Positions 47,505 through 59,891 of a stretch of DNA of 64,000 nucleotides are shown here, piece after piece; positions within the stretch are counted from its first letter, which is position 1, and each line of letters starts with the position of its first letter. Position numbers and translations under genes: made by a program. Under the pieces are notes generated by a model. It was not told the DNA's origin and searched no databases. It saw nothing but the letters and a program-made list of their open reading frames with translations. The stretch comes from Jacaranda mimosifolia (Eukaryota > Streptophyta > Magnoliopsida > Lamiales > Bignoniaceae), in NCBI GenBank assembly GCA_018894105.1, contig CM032124.1, forward strand, positions 4,759,501 to 4,823,500. Reading direction: 5' to 3'.

Positions 47505-49676
47505 GTTCAGTTAATCAGGCACAAGGCAGTAGGTTTCGAAGATGTAGAAGAGATTTTGATTAACTATCTCAAGGAAGAAAGAGAGGAACTTGATGTTATC
47601 TCCGTCACTGGTATGCCTGGCCTGGGGAAGACGACACTGGCATGGAAGATTTTCCAAAATGAGCAAATCCAATATGATTTTCCCATTCGCATTTGGGTTT
47701 GTGTTTCTCAAGATTTAAGCACGAGGGATGCGTTTCTTAACATTCTGAAAGGATTCACCTACCAAGATACGTCTAGCATGAATGATCTTGAATTAGTCCT
47801 GAGAGTTCGTGAGTTCCTGGAGACAGCAAAATTCCTGAATTAGTCCTGGATGATTTATGGACGGTTGACGCCTGGAATCAAATCAAAATTGTCTTGTCAA
47901 TGAGAAATAGAATGGGCAAAGTCCTCATAACCAGTCATCACAGCAATGTCGGTAGGCATGCTAATGTTACTAGAGAACACCACCTGCTGCGTTTCCTAAG
48001 TGAGGACGAAAGTTGGCAACTCCTCCAGTTAGAAGCATTTCAGAATTTGGATGGCTGCCCTCAAGAGTTGATAGGGATCGGGAAATATATAGCCAAGCAA
48101 TGTAATGGACTTCCACTTGCAATAGTGGTGATAGGAGGAATTCTTGCGGACAAAGGTGTGATTAAAAGCGAATGGACAGAAGTGTCTGAAAATGTGAATA
48201 TGTATGTTAGAAATGACATGGCACATCGCGCACCAGATCTTGTAGCATTGAGTTACAATAATTTGTCTGCCGACTTGAGAGATTGCTTTCTTTATTTGGG
48301 GGTGTTCCCTGAAGACTATGAGATCCCGGCTTCGAAATTGACCCGCTTGCGGATTGCTGAAGGATTCATACAACATAAGGAGGGGACAGAGTTTTGAGGA
48401 AACTGCAGAGGAGAATTTGCAGGATCTTATGGACAAGAACTTACTGATGGTTGATAAAACAAATCCCATAGGCGAAGTTAAAACATGTCGCGTTCATGAT
48501 GTGATAAGTGAATTCTGCAAAGCTAGAGCTTCAATTAGGGAACAGAATTTGTTCCAAGAGATAATGAAATCCAAGGAAGGAGATTTTGAGCCTCCAGTTT
48601 CGGACATAAAAAAGTACCGTCGTCTTTGTATCCATTTCCATCTCTTGGAATTCCTACAGGAGTTCTTCTCTGGAAAACTAAAGGGAATGCCCCTCCGTTC
48701 TCTTTTATGTTTCTGCAAGGAAACCGGCATTTTGGATGCAAAGTACATAACAGCTGTATTGGATGCCTCCAATTTGCTAAGGGTTCTGGATGCTAACTCC
48801 ATCAAGTTCAACCAATTTCCCAGAAAGCTTACAAATCTAATTCATTTGAGGTACATCACTCTGTCGTGTGTCGACCTCGATGTTCTTCCAGAAGCGGTCT
48901 CCGAGCTATGGAACCTACAAACTCTTGTAGTTGAGACAACATCGCGTACCCTTGAAATCAAAGGAAGTATATGGAAGATGATTCCGCTGAGGCATCTAAA
49001 GATACAAGAGGATTTAGGTAGAGGAACTGGTGAAAACCTTCAGACATTGAGTAAATTATCACCGGAATATTGCACAGGAGAGGTTTTCAATAGGGCCCGT
49101 AATCTAAAGAAACTGGGGATTCGTGGGCGCTTAGCCATTCTTTTGGATGCAATGTCCTTGGGAAAATTGGATAGTCTTGAAACCTTGAAGCTGAAAAATG
49201 ATTTATTTTATGAATCGCCATCTGAAAACCCACTGCCACGCCTTCCTCCGCCCAATTGTTTCCCACCAAATATCAAGAGGCTGACATTATCAGCCACATA
49301 TACCTTGGGAATGATTTGTACCCTCCAGGTGCTAAAATTGAAAGACAAGGCATTCATAGGAAAGTACTGGTACGCTGTTGGTGGTGGCTTTCCTTCCCTC
49401 CAATTCTTGTTCATTGCAAGCACAGATCTGGTTCTTTGGGAGGCATCATATGATCATTTTCCTAATCTTGGTTGTCTTGTGCTTAAGAAATGTGAAAAAC
49501 TCAGTAAGATTCCATTGAGCTTGGCAAAAAGCCTCCAGATATTGGACATAGAGGGTGTCGCCAAATCTGCCGTTGAGTCTGCCAGAGAAATTGAGGAGTC
49601 CAAGAAAAGGATCCGAGGACAAGAAAAAGCCAGGTGGGGTAGATTCAAGCTCTCCATTGGTCCTGGATGTGAGTGA
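47505..49676 (+). pseudogene. NLR-2 exon 2: NB-ARC and LRR, two frameshifts
   Basis: Begins after the TTTTACACAG acceptor in the frame left by exon 1: VQLIRHKAVGFEDVEEILIN. NB-ARC motifs: P-loop GMPGLGKTTLAWKIF (about 47610), kinase-2 LVLDDLW (about 47840), RNBS-B GKVLITSHH (about 47917), GLPL CNGLPLAIVVIGG (about 48100), RNBS-D CFLYLGVFPEDYEIPASKL (about 48285) and the MHD-type motif CRVHDVI (about 48490). LRRs run from LLRVLDANSIKF (about 48775) to the end, stop TGA 49674-49676. Two extra A at 47838-47839 shift the frame just before kinase-2, and one extra G in GGGG at 48382-48385 shifts it after RNBS-D. Together they add three bases. Without them exons 1 and 2 would encode about 873 residues. 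Wording is of the R1/late-blight-homolog group. Probably a pseudogene; a sequencing error in either run cannot be excluded. Confidence 0.9.
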
Positions 49677-50651
49677 TCAAGCTCAAGCCTCAAAGTGATA
49701 CCTTACCTGGTACAAATTTTTGTTCTGTCCTTGCCATCTCATGTAAATACGTTGCGTGTTTTCCTCTTCAACAGTTTAGTCCACAAAGGATTTCTCGTTC
49801 CAAAATAAGTCTCAGCTACGTTCATCACTTTTGCCCAACCATGAGTAATTTCTTTATTAATTACATAAAAAGCTCATTCAATATCTGAATCTCATTGGTA
49901 ATTATGACTCCTTGATCGATCCGTGCAGGCAATACTAATACAACTATGTATACCCCTACAAATTGTGTAAAAATAATTGATGTCTGATGAATGCAGCCAC
50001 CATCACGTCAGTCAGCCCAACTGCCGCGTGATCCTGCTTGCTTGAATAACTACAGTACCTTTTTCCCCCCTCTTCTCTTTTTACTTAATGTATAACAACT
50101 ACTGTACTTCATTTTCTTCAACATGTGGAACATCAAAATGTTTGCATTTTATGTGTGATAACTAGTATTGTTGTCTCCTATATATTGCCTTCGTCTCCCT
50201 GTTTGACCTGTTTCTTAAATGGTAATTGGACAAATATTTAAAAACTCTTATCTAATTAACTAATATCCTGCTGGGTAAATGTTTTGGAACAAATGGAATA
50301 GGTAGTGTGTTAGTTTTTAAATACATCACTGAAAGCAATACCAATAAATTATGAGTATAATTTTAGTAAATTAATTAAGCTAGCACATAAGGCTAATTAA
50401 AAAAAACCTAACAGTACTTTAATTGCTAATTCACATTATTGCTTTACCTCTCACTGGTCATTTGGCTGAATGTATATAGCATCCTCACATTTATAATTAT
50501 AAGGCCTAGGGTTTAAACTCAAATCAATACAAATGCACATATTTATGTAAATAAAAATAAAATACCTAAATATTTTCAACAAATTATCTAAAGCTAAGAA
50601 TATGACATGTAAAAAGTTTTTAAAAGATTTTTTTAACATCCAAAACATATA
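49677..50651. other. NLR-2 3' flank, no gene seen
   Basis: T-rich sequence after the stop is probably 3' UTR. The rest is AT-rich without recognisable repeats or coding. Confidence 0.4.
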
Positions 50652-53600
50652 TTTAACACCCCTAAAATTTAGTAATTTTTGCAAGATAAGGATTTAGAAA
50701 ATCAAGGCATTAGTTGGTCAAATTTTAGGGCTCGAAAAATAATAAAAAGGATTTAATTGCAAAAATTTTAAAAGTTTTGGGGTCAATTTGTAGTTTAAGA
50801 AAACTCGATTCACTAACATTAGAAAACTTTGAGGGTCAAATTGAAATAATTTTTGGTCAAAGGGGCGGCCCAAATAGGACACTAACTAAGTTTGGGACTG
50901 AAATTGAAGATAAAACAACTTTTGAGGACTTAAGTGAATGTTGGATAAAATGTTGGGGTTGAAAACATAATTTTTGGAAGTTGGTTTTTGGGCAAAAAAA
51001 ACAGCTTACCCCTTTTTTTCTCCATTTTTCACCTTCCTTCTTCATTTTCTTCTCCAAACACCACCATGCACTATCCTCTCACCGGCCACCCCTCATCGGC
51101 AACCAAACCTTAGCAAATTTGGTATCATTTTCTTTCTCTCCTTGCGTAGAACACGAATATACCAATTTCTTCCCCAAACTTTCTTGTGTATCGGCTAGAA
51201 ATTGAGCTCAAAGTTTCAGCCATGGTGGTGGTTGATGGGTTTCTCCACTCCAACGACTGAAACTTGAATGTGAGTAGTAGGTTTCGATGGGCTCAGCTCA
51301 AGGATCACGCTGATGTCTTCAATTTTGGGAATGGACTATCGTGGATGGAGAAATTAGGAGAAACGACAAAGTGATGAATAGGATTGCTGAAGCATCTAGA
51401 CCAAAATTAACCTTCAATTCGACGGTGTTTGGTGAAATTCTTTGAGGGGTTTGATTTGTTGAGCTGAGGAGCATCTTTTGGTGGTGTTGTTGGTCATTTC
51501 TAGCGGCGGCAGATGGCGACGGTGAAGAGATAGAATCTTCATCTCATCATAAAGATTACATGCACGCAAGCTGATCGTTCATTCAAAGCTCCGATAAAAA
51601 GATATTGAGTAAAAATGAGAAACTTGTGTTAAAGTTGTATGCATGTGTACATATATGCCTCCAAACTTTACGATGTATAGTATAAACGAAGAATACACTA
51701 GATTTGATCGAAAATATTGAGACATGCATAGAATTTCACAAGTCAATGGATCCGAATTTTGTCATATCGTGTAATAATCTTAATAATTAAGTTAATTAGG
51801 TGAAGAAACCTCGTTTTATGAATTTGGAACCTAAGTGGCGACGAGTTAGGATTTTTAGAGATATTGAACCACCATTATCAAGATAGTATGTCATGGCAAG
51901 ATCAATTGGATGATTTAGGACCCAATTGTAATTCCTTTAACAGGATCGATGCTATCAGCATGTTTTTATGAAAGCTTTTGATTTATCCAATTAAGTATCA
52001 ATTTTAGGTCGCTAATTTTATAAATGTGATTACATGATCGAATGAGGATCTTGACTTTAGACCTATTCATTTGGATGAGGTGAGGAAGAAATGGGTCCCG
52101 CAGACCAATAGTCGGTGACTATATTTTTGAGACTACGGAGGTGAGGATCCGCCAATCTGGCACTCTTGTACCTATCGAATTTCCTTGATAAACCAGTGCG
52201 AAGGTTGGTATTGATTTGATTATCGTATTCTTTTAATTATTATTACTCCTATAAGGTTCTGCCAATCGACACTTGCTTTGCGTGAGCTTATTCCATAGCT
52301 ATCGTTGTATCTGGTTAAGTTCTGCTAATCTGATATCTATCTTGATTTTATGTTAACATTGCTATCGATTTTTGAATCCTATGAGGTTCGCTTGATTTGA
52401 ATCCTATGAGGTTCTCTAAAACTATTATTTGTATGTTGTATCACTAGATTTCTTGTTACTGTCTTGTTATCTTATGCCTTGTTGGCATACCTATCTGTTC
52501 GTTCGTATATGGCCATAATGTCTTAATCGTACTTGCTAATCGTTATGGTATTGCCCTGATGACACTTCTGTACATGTTATCTGTTGCCTTGTTGGCAAAT
52601 CCAATTGATTGATATCGTTAGTATGTTAGCGATATGTTAAGGAGACTCCTAAGCATTGATATGCCTTTTCGGCAAATCCAATTGACTAATTTGTTTGTAT
52701 GCTTGCAATATGCTAGGGAGACTCCTAGGTATCAGTATGCCTTGTCGGCAAATCCAATTGATTGATATTTTTCATATGTTATCAATATGCTAGGGATACT
52801 CCTAGGTATTGTATGTATGTCTGTAATATGCTAGGGAGACTCCTAGGTATTGATATGCTAGGGATACTCTTAGGTATCATCCTTCTGTCTGTGATATGCT
52901 AGGGAGACTCTTAGGTATCGATATGTTAGGGATACTCCTAGGTATCGTCTGCCTATCTGTGATATGCTAGGGATACTCTTAGATATCTACCATACCTCAT
53001 TTATGTGCCAGGGATACTGCTAAGCATCTTCTGTGTGCCAAGCTGTCATGCTTGTGCCATTGTGATTGTCGAGCTGTCATAGTAGTGCCATTGAATAGTT
53101 ATCATTGATCGATTTTATTACCATGGAGGCATAAGGGTATTGTGATATGCATGTCAAGCTAGTTAAATTGAATTACATATGACTCAGGCTTGTTTATTCT
53201 GACTGTATTTGATCGTTTGTATACTATTCATGGAGCGATAAAGAATAAGAGATCCCTATCCACTCAAACTGTTATTTGTATCTGATATTGTTATTGTTCT
53301 AAACATTAACTTATGATCTACTGAGTTGATCTGTCCTCAACATAGCCCCACTGCTTATGGTTAAGATTATACCTCACTAAGTCCTCTGGACTTACCTCCC
53401 GTTTATCTTTGATTTTCTCAAACAGGTTTAAGTGATGAACTGGAAATCCAGGCTTAGATGGGCAAATACATTTTTATAATAGAAAATGATTGTATATGCT
53501 TATGGGTTCTTTTGGGACATTTTGTATACCCTAGGGATGTTGTAATATGTCATGTTGATGTTAATGACTTATGGCACGTAACTGTTTTGTTAATGGAAGA

Positions 53601-53776
53601 AAAGTGAATTATGATATGTATTTGATGGTTTGTGGAGTTAGTTAAGTTTGAAATTTCTGCTGCTTTGATAAGCTAACTTTGAAATCTTTTGGGTTTATTG
53701 ATTGAATTGTAGGTACAATTTATTATTGAACTGAGTGGCGCCTCAACTTAGATATTATCCTGAGTAGGGTGCCGCA
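50652..53776 (+). repeat. Family L LTR, left copy (3.1 kb)
   Basis: Starts TTTAACACCCCTAAAATT (one change from TGTAACA) and ends GGGTGCCGCA. Identity to the right LTR is visibly higher in the last 350 bp than upstream. Confidence 0.88.
52620..53040 (+). repeat. Tandem repeats in left LTR
   Basis: About nine units around ATGCTAGGGATACTCCTAGG, alternating with 'CTTGTCGGCAAATCCAATTGA' spacers. Confidence 0.85.
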
Positions 53777-54154
53777 ATATATGGGGACATTGAAGATTTA
53801 CAATACCCCAAATCTTTTAGTGAATCATTATAGTGCTTGATTTAATAGTATATATTCCAATTAGAAATGTTATCAATTATATGTCATAAATGTATCTTAA
53901 TTATTTATGCTATTTTAGGACTGCATGAATTTTCTAAACCCAAGCATCAGTGCCATGGGATTTCGAATGCAAAATTATATAATATATATAAAGAGATTTT
54001 GTCTTCTAAGGGAGAAAAAAAGGATACATATGTGATTGGATACATAATGGCAAATCAATCATAATTGGTTTTGATTCTTCATCGACATTTTGAGTTGCTT
54101 TCTTATGGAATTTTAGCATGCAATTCATTTAAAGTTTGATCAATGTTAATGGGA
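53777..54154 (+). repeat. Flank segment X, copy 1
   Basis: Nearly identical to 59505-59891, from ATATATGGGGACATTGAAG to GGGATATTGAT. A 65-codon frame here (53867-54064) is duplicated but broken by changes in the other copy and has no recognisable product. Confidence 0.9.
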
Positions 54155-54235
54155 TATTGATTGAATCATAGGTTCAATTTATTATTGAACTGAGTGGTGC
54201 CTCAACTTAGGCACTATCCCAAGTGGGGTGCCACA
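54155..54235 (+). repeat. Truncated LTR tail before PBS
   Basis: Matches the last 80 bp of the LTRs, from TATTGATTGAAT to GGGGTGCCACA. Its left edge shares TATTGAT with the end of segment X. Confidence 0.85.
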
Positions 54236-54239
54236 AAGG

Positions 54240-54252
54240 TGGTATCAGAGCC
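54240..54252 (+). other. Family L primer binding site (tRNA-Met type)
   Basis: TGGTATCAGAGCC, 4 bp after the LTR tail. Exact match to the usual initiator tRNA-Met PBS. Confidence 0.9.
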
Positions 54253-54549
54253 TAAGCTATCAATAACTTAGGCATTTGGGCATTATTAGGATTTGTAACT
54301 GACCTTTTAATTGGGTTAGTTTGAGTATGAATTTTAGTTGTATGTTGCATTGAGAAGATTCTGCGTGATTTAAGGAATAAAGATGAATTGATTAGTTGGT
54401 ATTAGGAGATGAGTTCAGTACTATAGGATGTTTATGCGATTTTGTCGTATATTGTAGGATGGTTCGATTGCGTATCCTTGAGTTTGGCTTGATTTCATCT
54501 AACTCTTCTTCTTTTATCCTTAGAAGCTTGGAGGAGTTAGCAGAATTGA

Positions 54550-55640
54550 TGGCATCTCAAGTTCCATAAACCCATTCCTCCTAGGGCTAGACAGCAAGGG
54601 AAAACCTCCTGGACGATGGGTCGGCGACTGACAAGTTTTAAGACAAGAGGGACTTGCTTACCCACAAGCTATACAAGAAGAAAAGGTGTCATGAAACCTT
54701 TTAGACAATTAGCCAACAAACCCTGTGATTAGGAAGAATCGAGAATTTTGCCACAGGATCTACAGCTAGGGGCTACAGCAAAAGTGGTCAATGAGATAAC
54801 TGAAGATCAAGCATTCAAACGGTTTCTTCGTTTCAATCACATGAAGTTCCCAGGAGACCTTGATGATAGAAAATTCAAAGAATGGATTGAGATTTTAGAG
54901 AATATGTTTGAGACACTACGTTATCCAAGTAAGCAAAAGGTTCGATTTGCCATGTTCCTTCTAGAAAGTTATGCTTGAAGTTGGTGGAAGATGATTGATC
55001 GAAAATGGGCGGCTAAAGGAACCTACCAAACTTGGTAGAATTTCACCCGAGACTTCATGAATAAATGTATGCTAGAAGTGGTGAATCAGGCAAGAGAGAG
55101 AGTTCATAGATCTTGTAAAGGGTGCACAAACTGTTAGTCAGTATGATGCTACTTTTAGCCGGCTAATAAAATATGCTCCCTCCATACAGGATAACGAAGG
55201 TCGACAGGCTCAATGATTTGTGCAAGGGTTGTGGCAAGATCTTAGGCAAGGCTTGGTCACTTGTGATTTGCCAAATCTCAATTTGGCAATAAGTAGGGCA
55301 CTGCAACTTGAGTCAGAGCTGTAAGAAATTCGAAAGATTGAGAGTAATGGCCAAAAGAAAAGATGCACCTTGATGGGCAGCGTAATGTCAGAAGGAAATA
55401 GTCGAGGCTTCGGGCGGGAGGCACTGCCCAACAAGCCCCTCAATCTGCCGAGATGGCACATTTGACTCAAGAGATGCCACAAAAGTAATGTGGATATTGT
55501 AGAGCATCTAGCCACAAAGAATCGAAATGCTGGAAGAAACAGGGTAGATGTTTGGGTTGTGACAATGATCAACACTACTTGAAAAATTGCCCCAATATGA
55601 AAGGGTCAGCATCGGTGGGAAAAGGGAAGTAGGTGGTTGA
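54550..55640 (+). pseudogene. gag: Family L gag remnant
   Basis: 54748-54978 gives a gag-like frame (AFKRFLRFNHMKFPGDLDDR, KEWIEILENMFETL) ending at a stop where tryptophan is expected before WWKM. Downstream, in other frames, 55060-55330 resembles the rest of the retrotransposon gag domain. 55490-55595 holds two zinc-knuckle-like motifs (CGYCRASSHKESKC and CLGCDNDQHYLKNC). No protease, RT or integrase follows. The interior ends with the purine run AAGGGGGGAGGAG at 56078-56090. A non-autonomous element. Confidence 0.75.
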
Positions 55641-56077
55641 AGGTTTTAGCTGAGTTCTTGGATGTTAAAGGAAAGTCTGATACGACATATTTTGGCTTCA
55701 TAACCCAAACGGAGTTTAAGGAACAATAAGCGTATAGGTTATGTATATATCTATTATGTTTAAGTTTTTGTGAACATGTACCTAGTTGCTTGGGAATGTA
55801 CGATAAGTTATGACATCTACCATATTAAGTTTGAACTTGACTACTCTTTAATGTAAATAACATGTGTGAACTTGTGATGTTGTTAATTATTTGTTACTGC
55901 AATGGTTTTATGGTCTTTAAAATAAGAGCACGCCCTCTATCAGAACTAAAATGGAGGATATTTTAAATATTGAAATAATAGGTGATTGAGGCGACGAGAA
56001 ACTAGAATGTTACATGTATTGGTGTTAACCGAAGTGCATCCAAAACTCAAGTAAGAATATGGAGACCATATTATTTT
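55641..56077. other. Family L 3' interior without recognised coding
   Basis: No pol similarity in any frame; short stretch leading to the polypurine tract. Confidence 0.5.
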
Positions 56078-56090
56078 AAGGGGGGAGGAG
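56078..56090 (+). other. Family L polypurine tract
   Basis: AAGGGGGGAGGAG directly before the right LTR. Confidence 0.85.
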
Positions 56091-59000
56091 TGTAACACCC
56101 CTAAAATTTAATAATTTTTGAAAAATAAAGATTTAGAAAATCAAGGTATTAGTTGGTCAGATTTTAGGGCTCGAAAAATAACGAAAAGGATTTAATTGTA
56201 AGAATTTTGAAAGTTTTGGGGTCAATTTGCACTTTAAGAAAACTCGATTCACCAACATTAGAAAACTTTAAGGGTAAAATTGGAATAATTCTTAGTCAAA
56301 GGGGCCAAAATAGGACACCAACTAAGTTTTGGACTGAAATTGAAGATGAAACAACTTTTGAGGACTTAAGCGAAGGCTAGAATAAAATTTTGGGGGTGAA
56401 AACATAATTTTCAGAAGTTGGTTTTTGAAAACAAAAACAACTTACCCCTTTTCTTCTCCATTTTTCACCTTCCTTCTTCATTTTCTTCTCCAAACACTAC
56501 TGTGCACTACCCCTTCACGACCACACCTCATTGGCAACCAAACCTTAGCAAATTTGATATCATTTTCTTTCTCTCCTCGCGTAGAACACGAATATACCAA
56601 TTTCTCTCTACACTTTCCAGTGTACCAGCCAAAAATTGAGCTCAAAGTTTTGGCCATGGTGGTAGTTGATGGTTTTCTCCGCACCGACAACTAAAACTTG
56701 AATGTGAGTAGTAGGTTTCGATGGACTCAGCTCAAAGATCACACCGGTGTCTTCAATTTTGGGAATGGACCACCGTGTATGGAGAAATTAGGAGAAAACG
56801 ACGCTGTGGTGAATAGTAGTGCTAAAGCTTCCAGGCCAAAATTGACTTCAATTCGACGGTGTTTGGTGAAATTGTTGAGGGGTTTGATTTGTCGAATTGA
56901 GGAGCATCTTTTGGTGGTGTCGTTAGCCATCTCCAGTGATGGTGATGAAGAGATAGAATCTTTATCTCATCGCAAGGATTACATGCACACAAGCTGATTG
57001 TTCATTGGAAGCTTTGATAAAAAGATATTGGGTAAAAACAAGAAACTTATGTTAAAGTTGTATGCATGTGTATGTATATACCTCCAAACTTTATGATGTA
57101 TTGTATAAACAAGGAATACGCAAGATTTGATCAAAAAATTGAGATATGCATAGAATTACATAAGTCAATGGATCTGAATTTTGTCATATCGCGTAATAAT
57201 ATTGATAATTATGTTAATTAGTGAATTTGGAACCTAAGTGGCGATGAATTGGGATTTTTAGAGATATTGGACCATCGTTATCAATATAGTATGTCATGGC
57301 AAGATCAATTGGATGATTTTTAGGACCTACTTATATATTTGTTTAATACGGATTGATGCTATTAGTATGGAGGCTATCAAGTTATCCAATTAAGTATCGA
57401 TTTAAGGTCGTTAATTTGTATAAATGTGATTATATGATCGAATGAGGATCTTGACTTTGAACCTATTCTTTTATATTAGGTGACGAAGAAGTGGGTCCCA
57501 CGGATCAATAGTCAATGACTACATTTCTAAGACTATATATGTAGGGATTCGCCAATCTGGCACTCTTGTACCTATCGAATTTCCTTGATACACCCCCGTG
57601 AGGGTTGATATTGATTTGATTATTGTATTTTGTTAATTATTGTTACTCTTATGAGGTTCTGCCAATCGGCACTTGCTTTACATGAGCTGATTCTATAGCT
57701 ATAGTTGAACTTGGTTAAGTTCTGCTGATATGATATCTGCCTTGATTTTTCATTATTGTTGTTATTAATTTCAAACCTTGTGAGGTTCTTTTGATTTGAA
57801 CCTTGTAAGGTTCCCCAAAACTATTATCTGTATTTTGTATTGCTAGATTTCCTATTGCTGTCTTGTTATCGTATGCCTTGTTGGAGTACATGTCTATTCG
57901 TATATAGCCATGATGGCTTAATCGTACTTGTTAATCATTATGGAATTGGCTTGACAACATTTCTGTATATGTTATCTATTACCTTGTTGGAAAATCTGAT
58001 TGATTGATATTGTTCATAAATTAGAAATATGCTAGGGAGACTTTTAGGTATCGATAGGCCTTGTTGGAAAATTTGATTGATTGATATTGTTCGTATGTTA
58101 GCGATATCCTAAAGAGAATCCTAGGTATCGATATGCCTTGTCGGCAAATCTGATTGATTGATATTGTTTGTATGTTATTGATATGCTAGGGATACTCCTA
58201 GGTATCATTCGTCTGTCTGTGATATGCTAGGGATACTCCTAAGTATCAACAATATGCTAGGGATACTCATAGGTATCGTTCGCCTGTCTGTGATATGCTA
58301 GGGATACTCCTAAGTATCAACGATATGCTAGGGATACTCCTACATATCATCGGTCTATCTATGCTACACTAGGGATACTCCTAGGTATCAACGATATGCT
58401 AGGGATACTCTTAGATATCGTTTGTTTGTCTCTGATACGCTAGGGATACTTCTAAGTATCAACGATATGCTAAGGATACTCCTAAGCATCCTCCATCTAT
58501 CCGTGATATGCTAGGGATACTCCTAGGTATTGTCCGCCTGTCTGTGATATGCTAGGGATACTCCTAGGTATCTACCATCTATCGATGATATGCTAGGAAT
58601 ACTCCTAGGTATCTACCATTTGACAGTGATATGCTAGGGATACTCTTAGGTATTTACCGTGCCTCATTTATGTGTTAGGGATACTCCTAAGCATCTTCTG
58701 TGTGCCAAGTTATCTTGCTTGTGCCATTGTTATTGCCAAGTCATCATGCTTGTGCTACTATTTTCGCCAAACTGTCATGCTTATGCCATTGTTATTGCCG
58801 AACTATCATAGTCGTGCCATTGAATTATTATTGTTGATCAATTTTATTATCATGGAGGCATAAGGGTATTGTGATATGCATGTCAAGCCAGTTCCATTGA
58901 ACTGCATATAACTCGGGCTTGTTTATTCTGATCAATCTGATCGTTTGTACGCTATTCATGGAGCGATAAGGAATGAGAGATTCCTATCCACTCAAACCGT

Positions 59001-59504
59001 TATTTGTATCTGATATTGTTCTTGTTCTAAATGTTAACTGATGATCTACTGAGTTCATCTATCCTCAACAGAGCCCTACTGCTTATGATTAAGATTATAC
59101 CTTACTAAGTCTTTTGGACTTTCCTCCCGTTTATCTTTGATTTTCTCAAACAGGTTTAAGTGATGAACTAGAAATCTAGGCTTATATGGGCAAATACATT
59201 TTTGTAATAGAAAACGATTGTATATGCTTATGGGTTCTTTTGGGACATTTTGTATACCCTAGGGACGTTGTAATATGTCATGTTGATGTTAATGACTTAC
59301 GGCACGTAACTGTTTTGTTGATGGAAGAAAAGTGAATTATGATATGTATTTGATGGTTTGTGGAGTTAGTTAAGTTTGAAATTTCTGCTGCTTTGATAAG
59401 CTAGCTTTGAAATCTTTTGGGTTTATTGATTGAATTGTAGGTTCAATTTAATATTGAACTGAGTGGCGCCTCAACTTAGATACTATCCCGAGTAGGGTGC
59501 CACA
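56091..59504 (+). repeat. Family L LTR, right copy (3.4 kb)
   Basis: TGTAACACCCC to GTGCCACA. Longer than the left copy mainly because of an expanded tandem array. Reading frames such as 56418-56694 are LTR sequence also present in the left LTR with stops and are not genes. Confidence 0.9.
58020..58690 (+). repeat. Expanded tandem repeats in right LTR
   Basis: About twenty units around GATATGCTAGGGATACTCC and TAGGTATC, with spacers such as GTCTGTCTGTGATATGC. Some units pair into a 55-60 bp higher-order repeat. Confidence 0.9.
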
Positions 59505-59891
59505 ATATATGGGGACATTGAAGATTTACAATACCCCAAATCTTTTAGTGAATCATTATAGTGCTTGATTTAATAGTATATATTCCAATTAGAAATGTTA
59601 TCAATTATATGTCATAAATGTATCTTAATTATTTATGCTATTTTAGGACTGCATGAATTTTCTAAACCCAAGCATCAGTGCCATGGGATTTCGAATGCAA
59701 AATTATATTATATATATATAAAGAGATTCTGTCTTCTAAGGGAGGAAAAAAGGATGCATATGTGATTGGATACATAATGGCAAATCAATCATAATTGGTT
59801 TTGATTCTTCATCGACATTTTGAGTTGCTTTCTTATGGAATTTTAGCATGCAATTCATTTAAAGTTTGATCAATGTTAATGGGATATTGAT
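59505..59891 (+). repeat. Flank segment X, copy 2
   Basis: Second copy of 53777-54154. From 59892 the sequence continues as AGAAAGTAAATATT, which is absent from copy 1, so this is the original flank and copy 1 is derived. Confidence 0.85.

Larger units (their letters stand above)
50652..59504 (+). mobile_element. Family L gypsy element, gag-only, rearranged
   Basis: Long LTRs (50652-53776 and 56091-59504) and an interior of only 1.9 kb with a gag remnant and no polymerase, as in TR-GAG or LARD type elements. The outer flanks carry ATATA at 50647-50651 and 59505-59509. Between the first LTR and the PBS lies about 380 bp of non-element sequence (53777-54154) that also follows the second LTR (59505-59891), then an 80 bp partial LTR tail (54155-54235). 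The most economical reading is a tandem duplication followed by LTR-LTR recombination. LTR start TGTAACACCCC, end GTGCCACA and tRNA-Met PBS fit chromovirus (Tekay/Del-like) gypsy elements, but this is inference. Confidence 0.85.

Noticed and set aside
50974..51205. Overlapping 74-codon ORFs with FFSPFFTFLLHFLL-like sequence, also at 56418-56694
   Set aside because: They lie in the long LTRs, are hydrophobic because of T/C-rich DNA, and differ by frame breaks between the LTR copies.
50660..59500. CRISPR-like array because of regular repeats
   Set aside because: Repeats are degenerate, spacers are also repetitive, and the context is a plant LTR retrotransposon.
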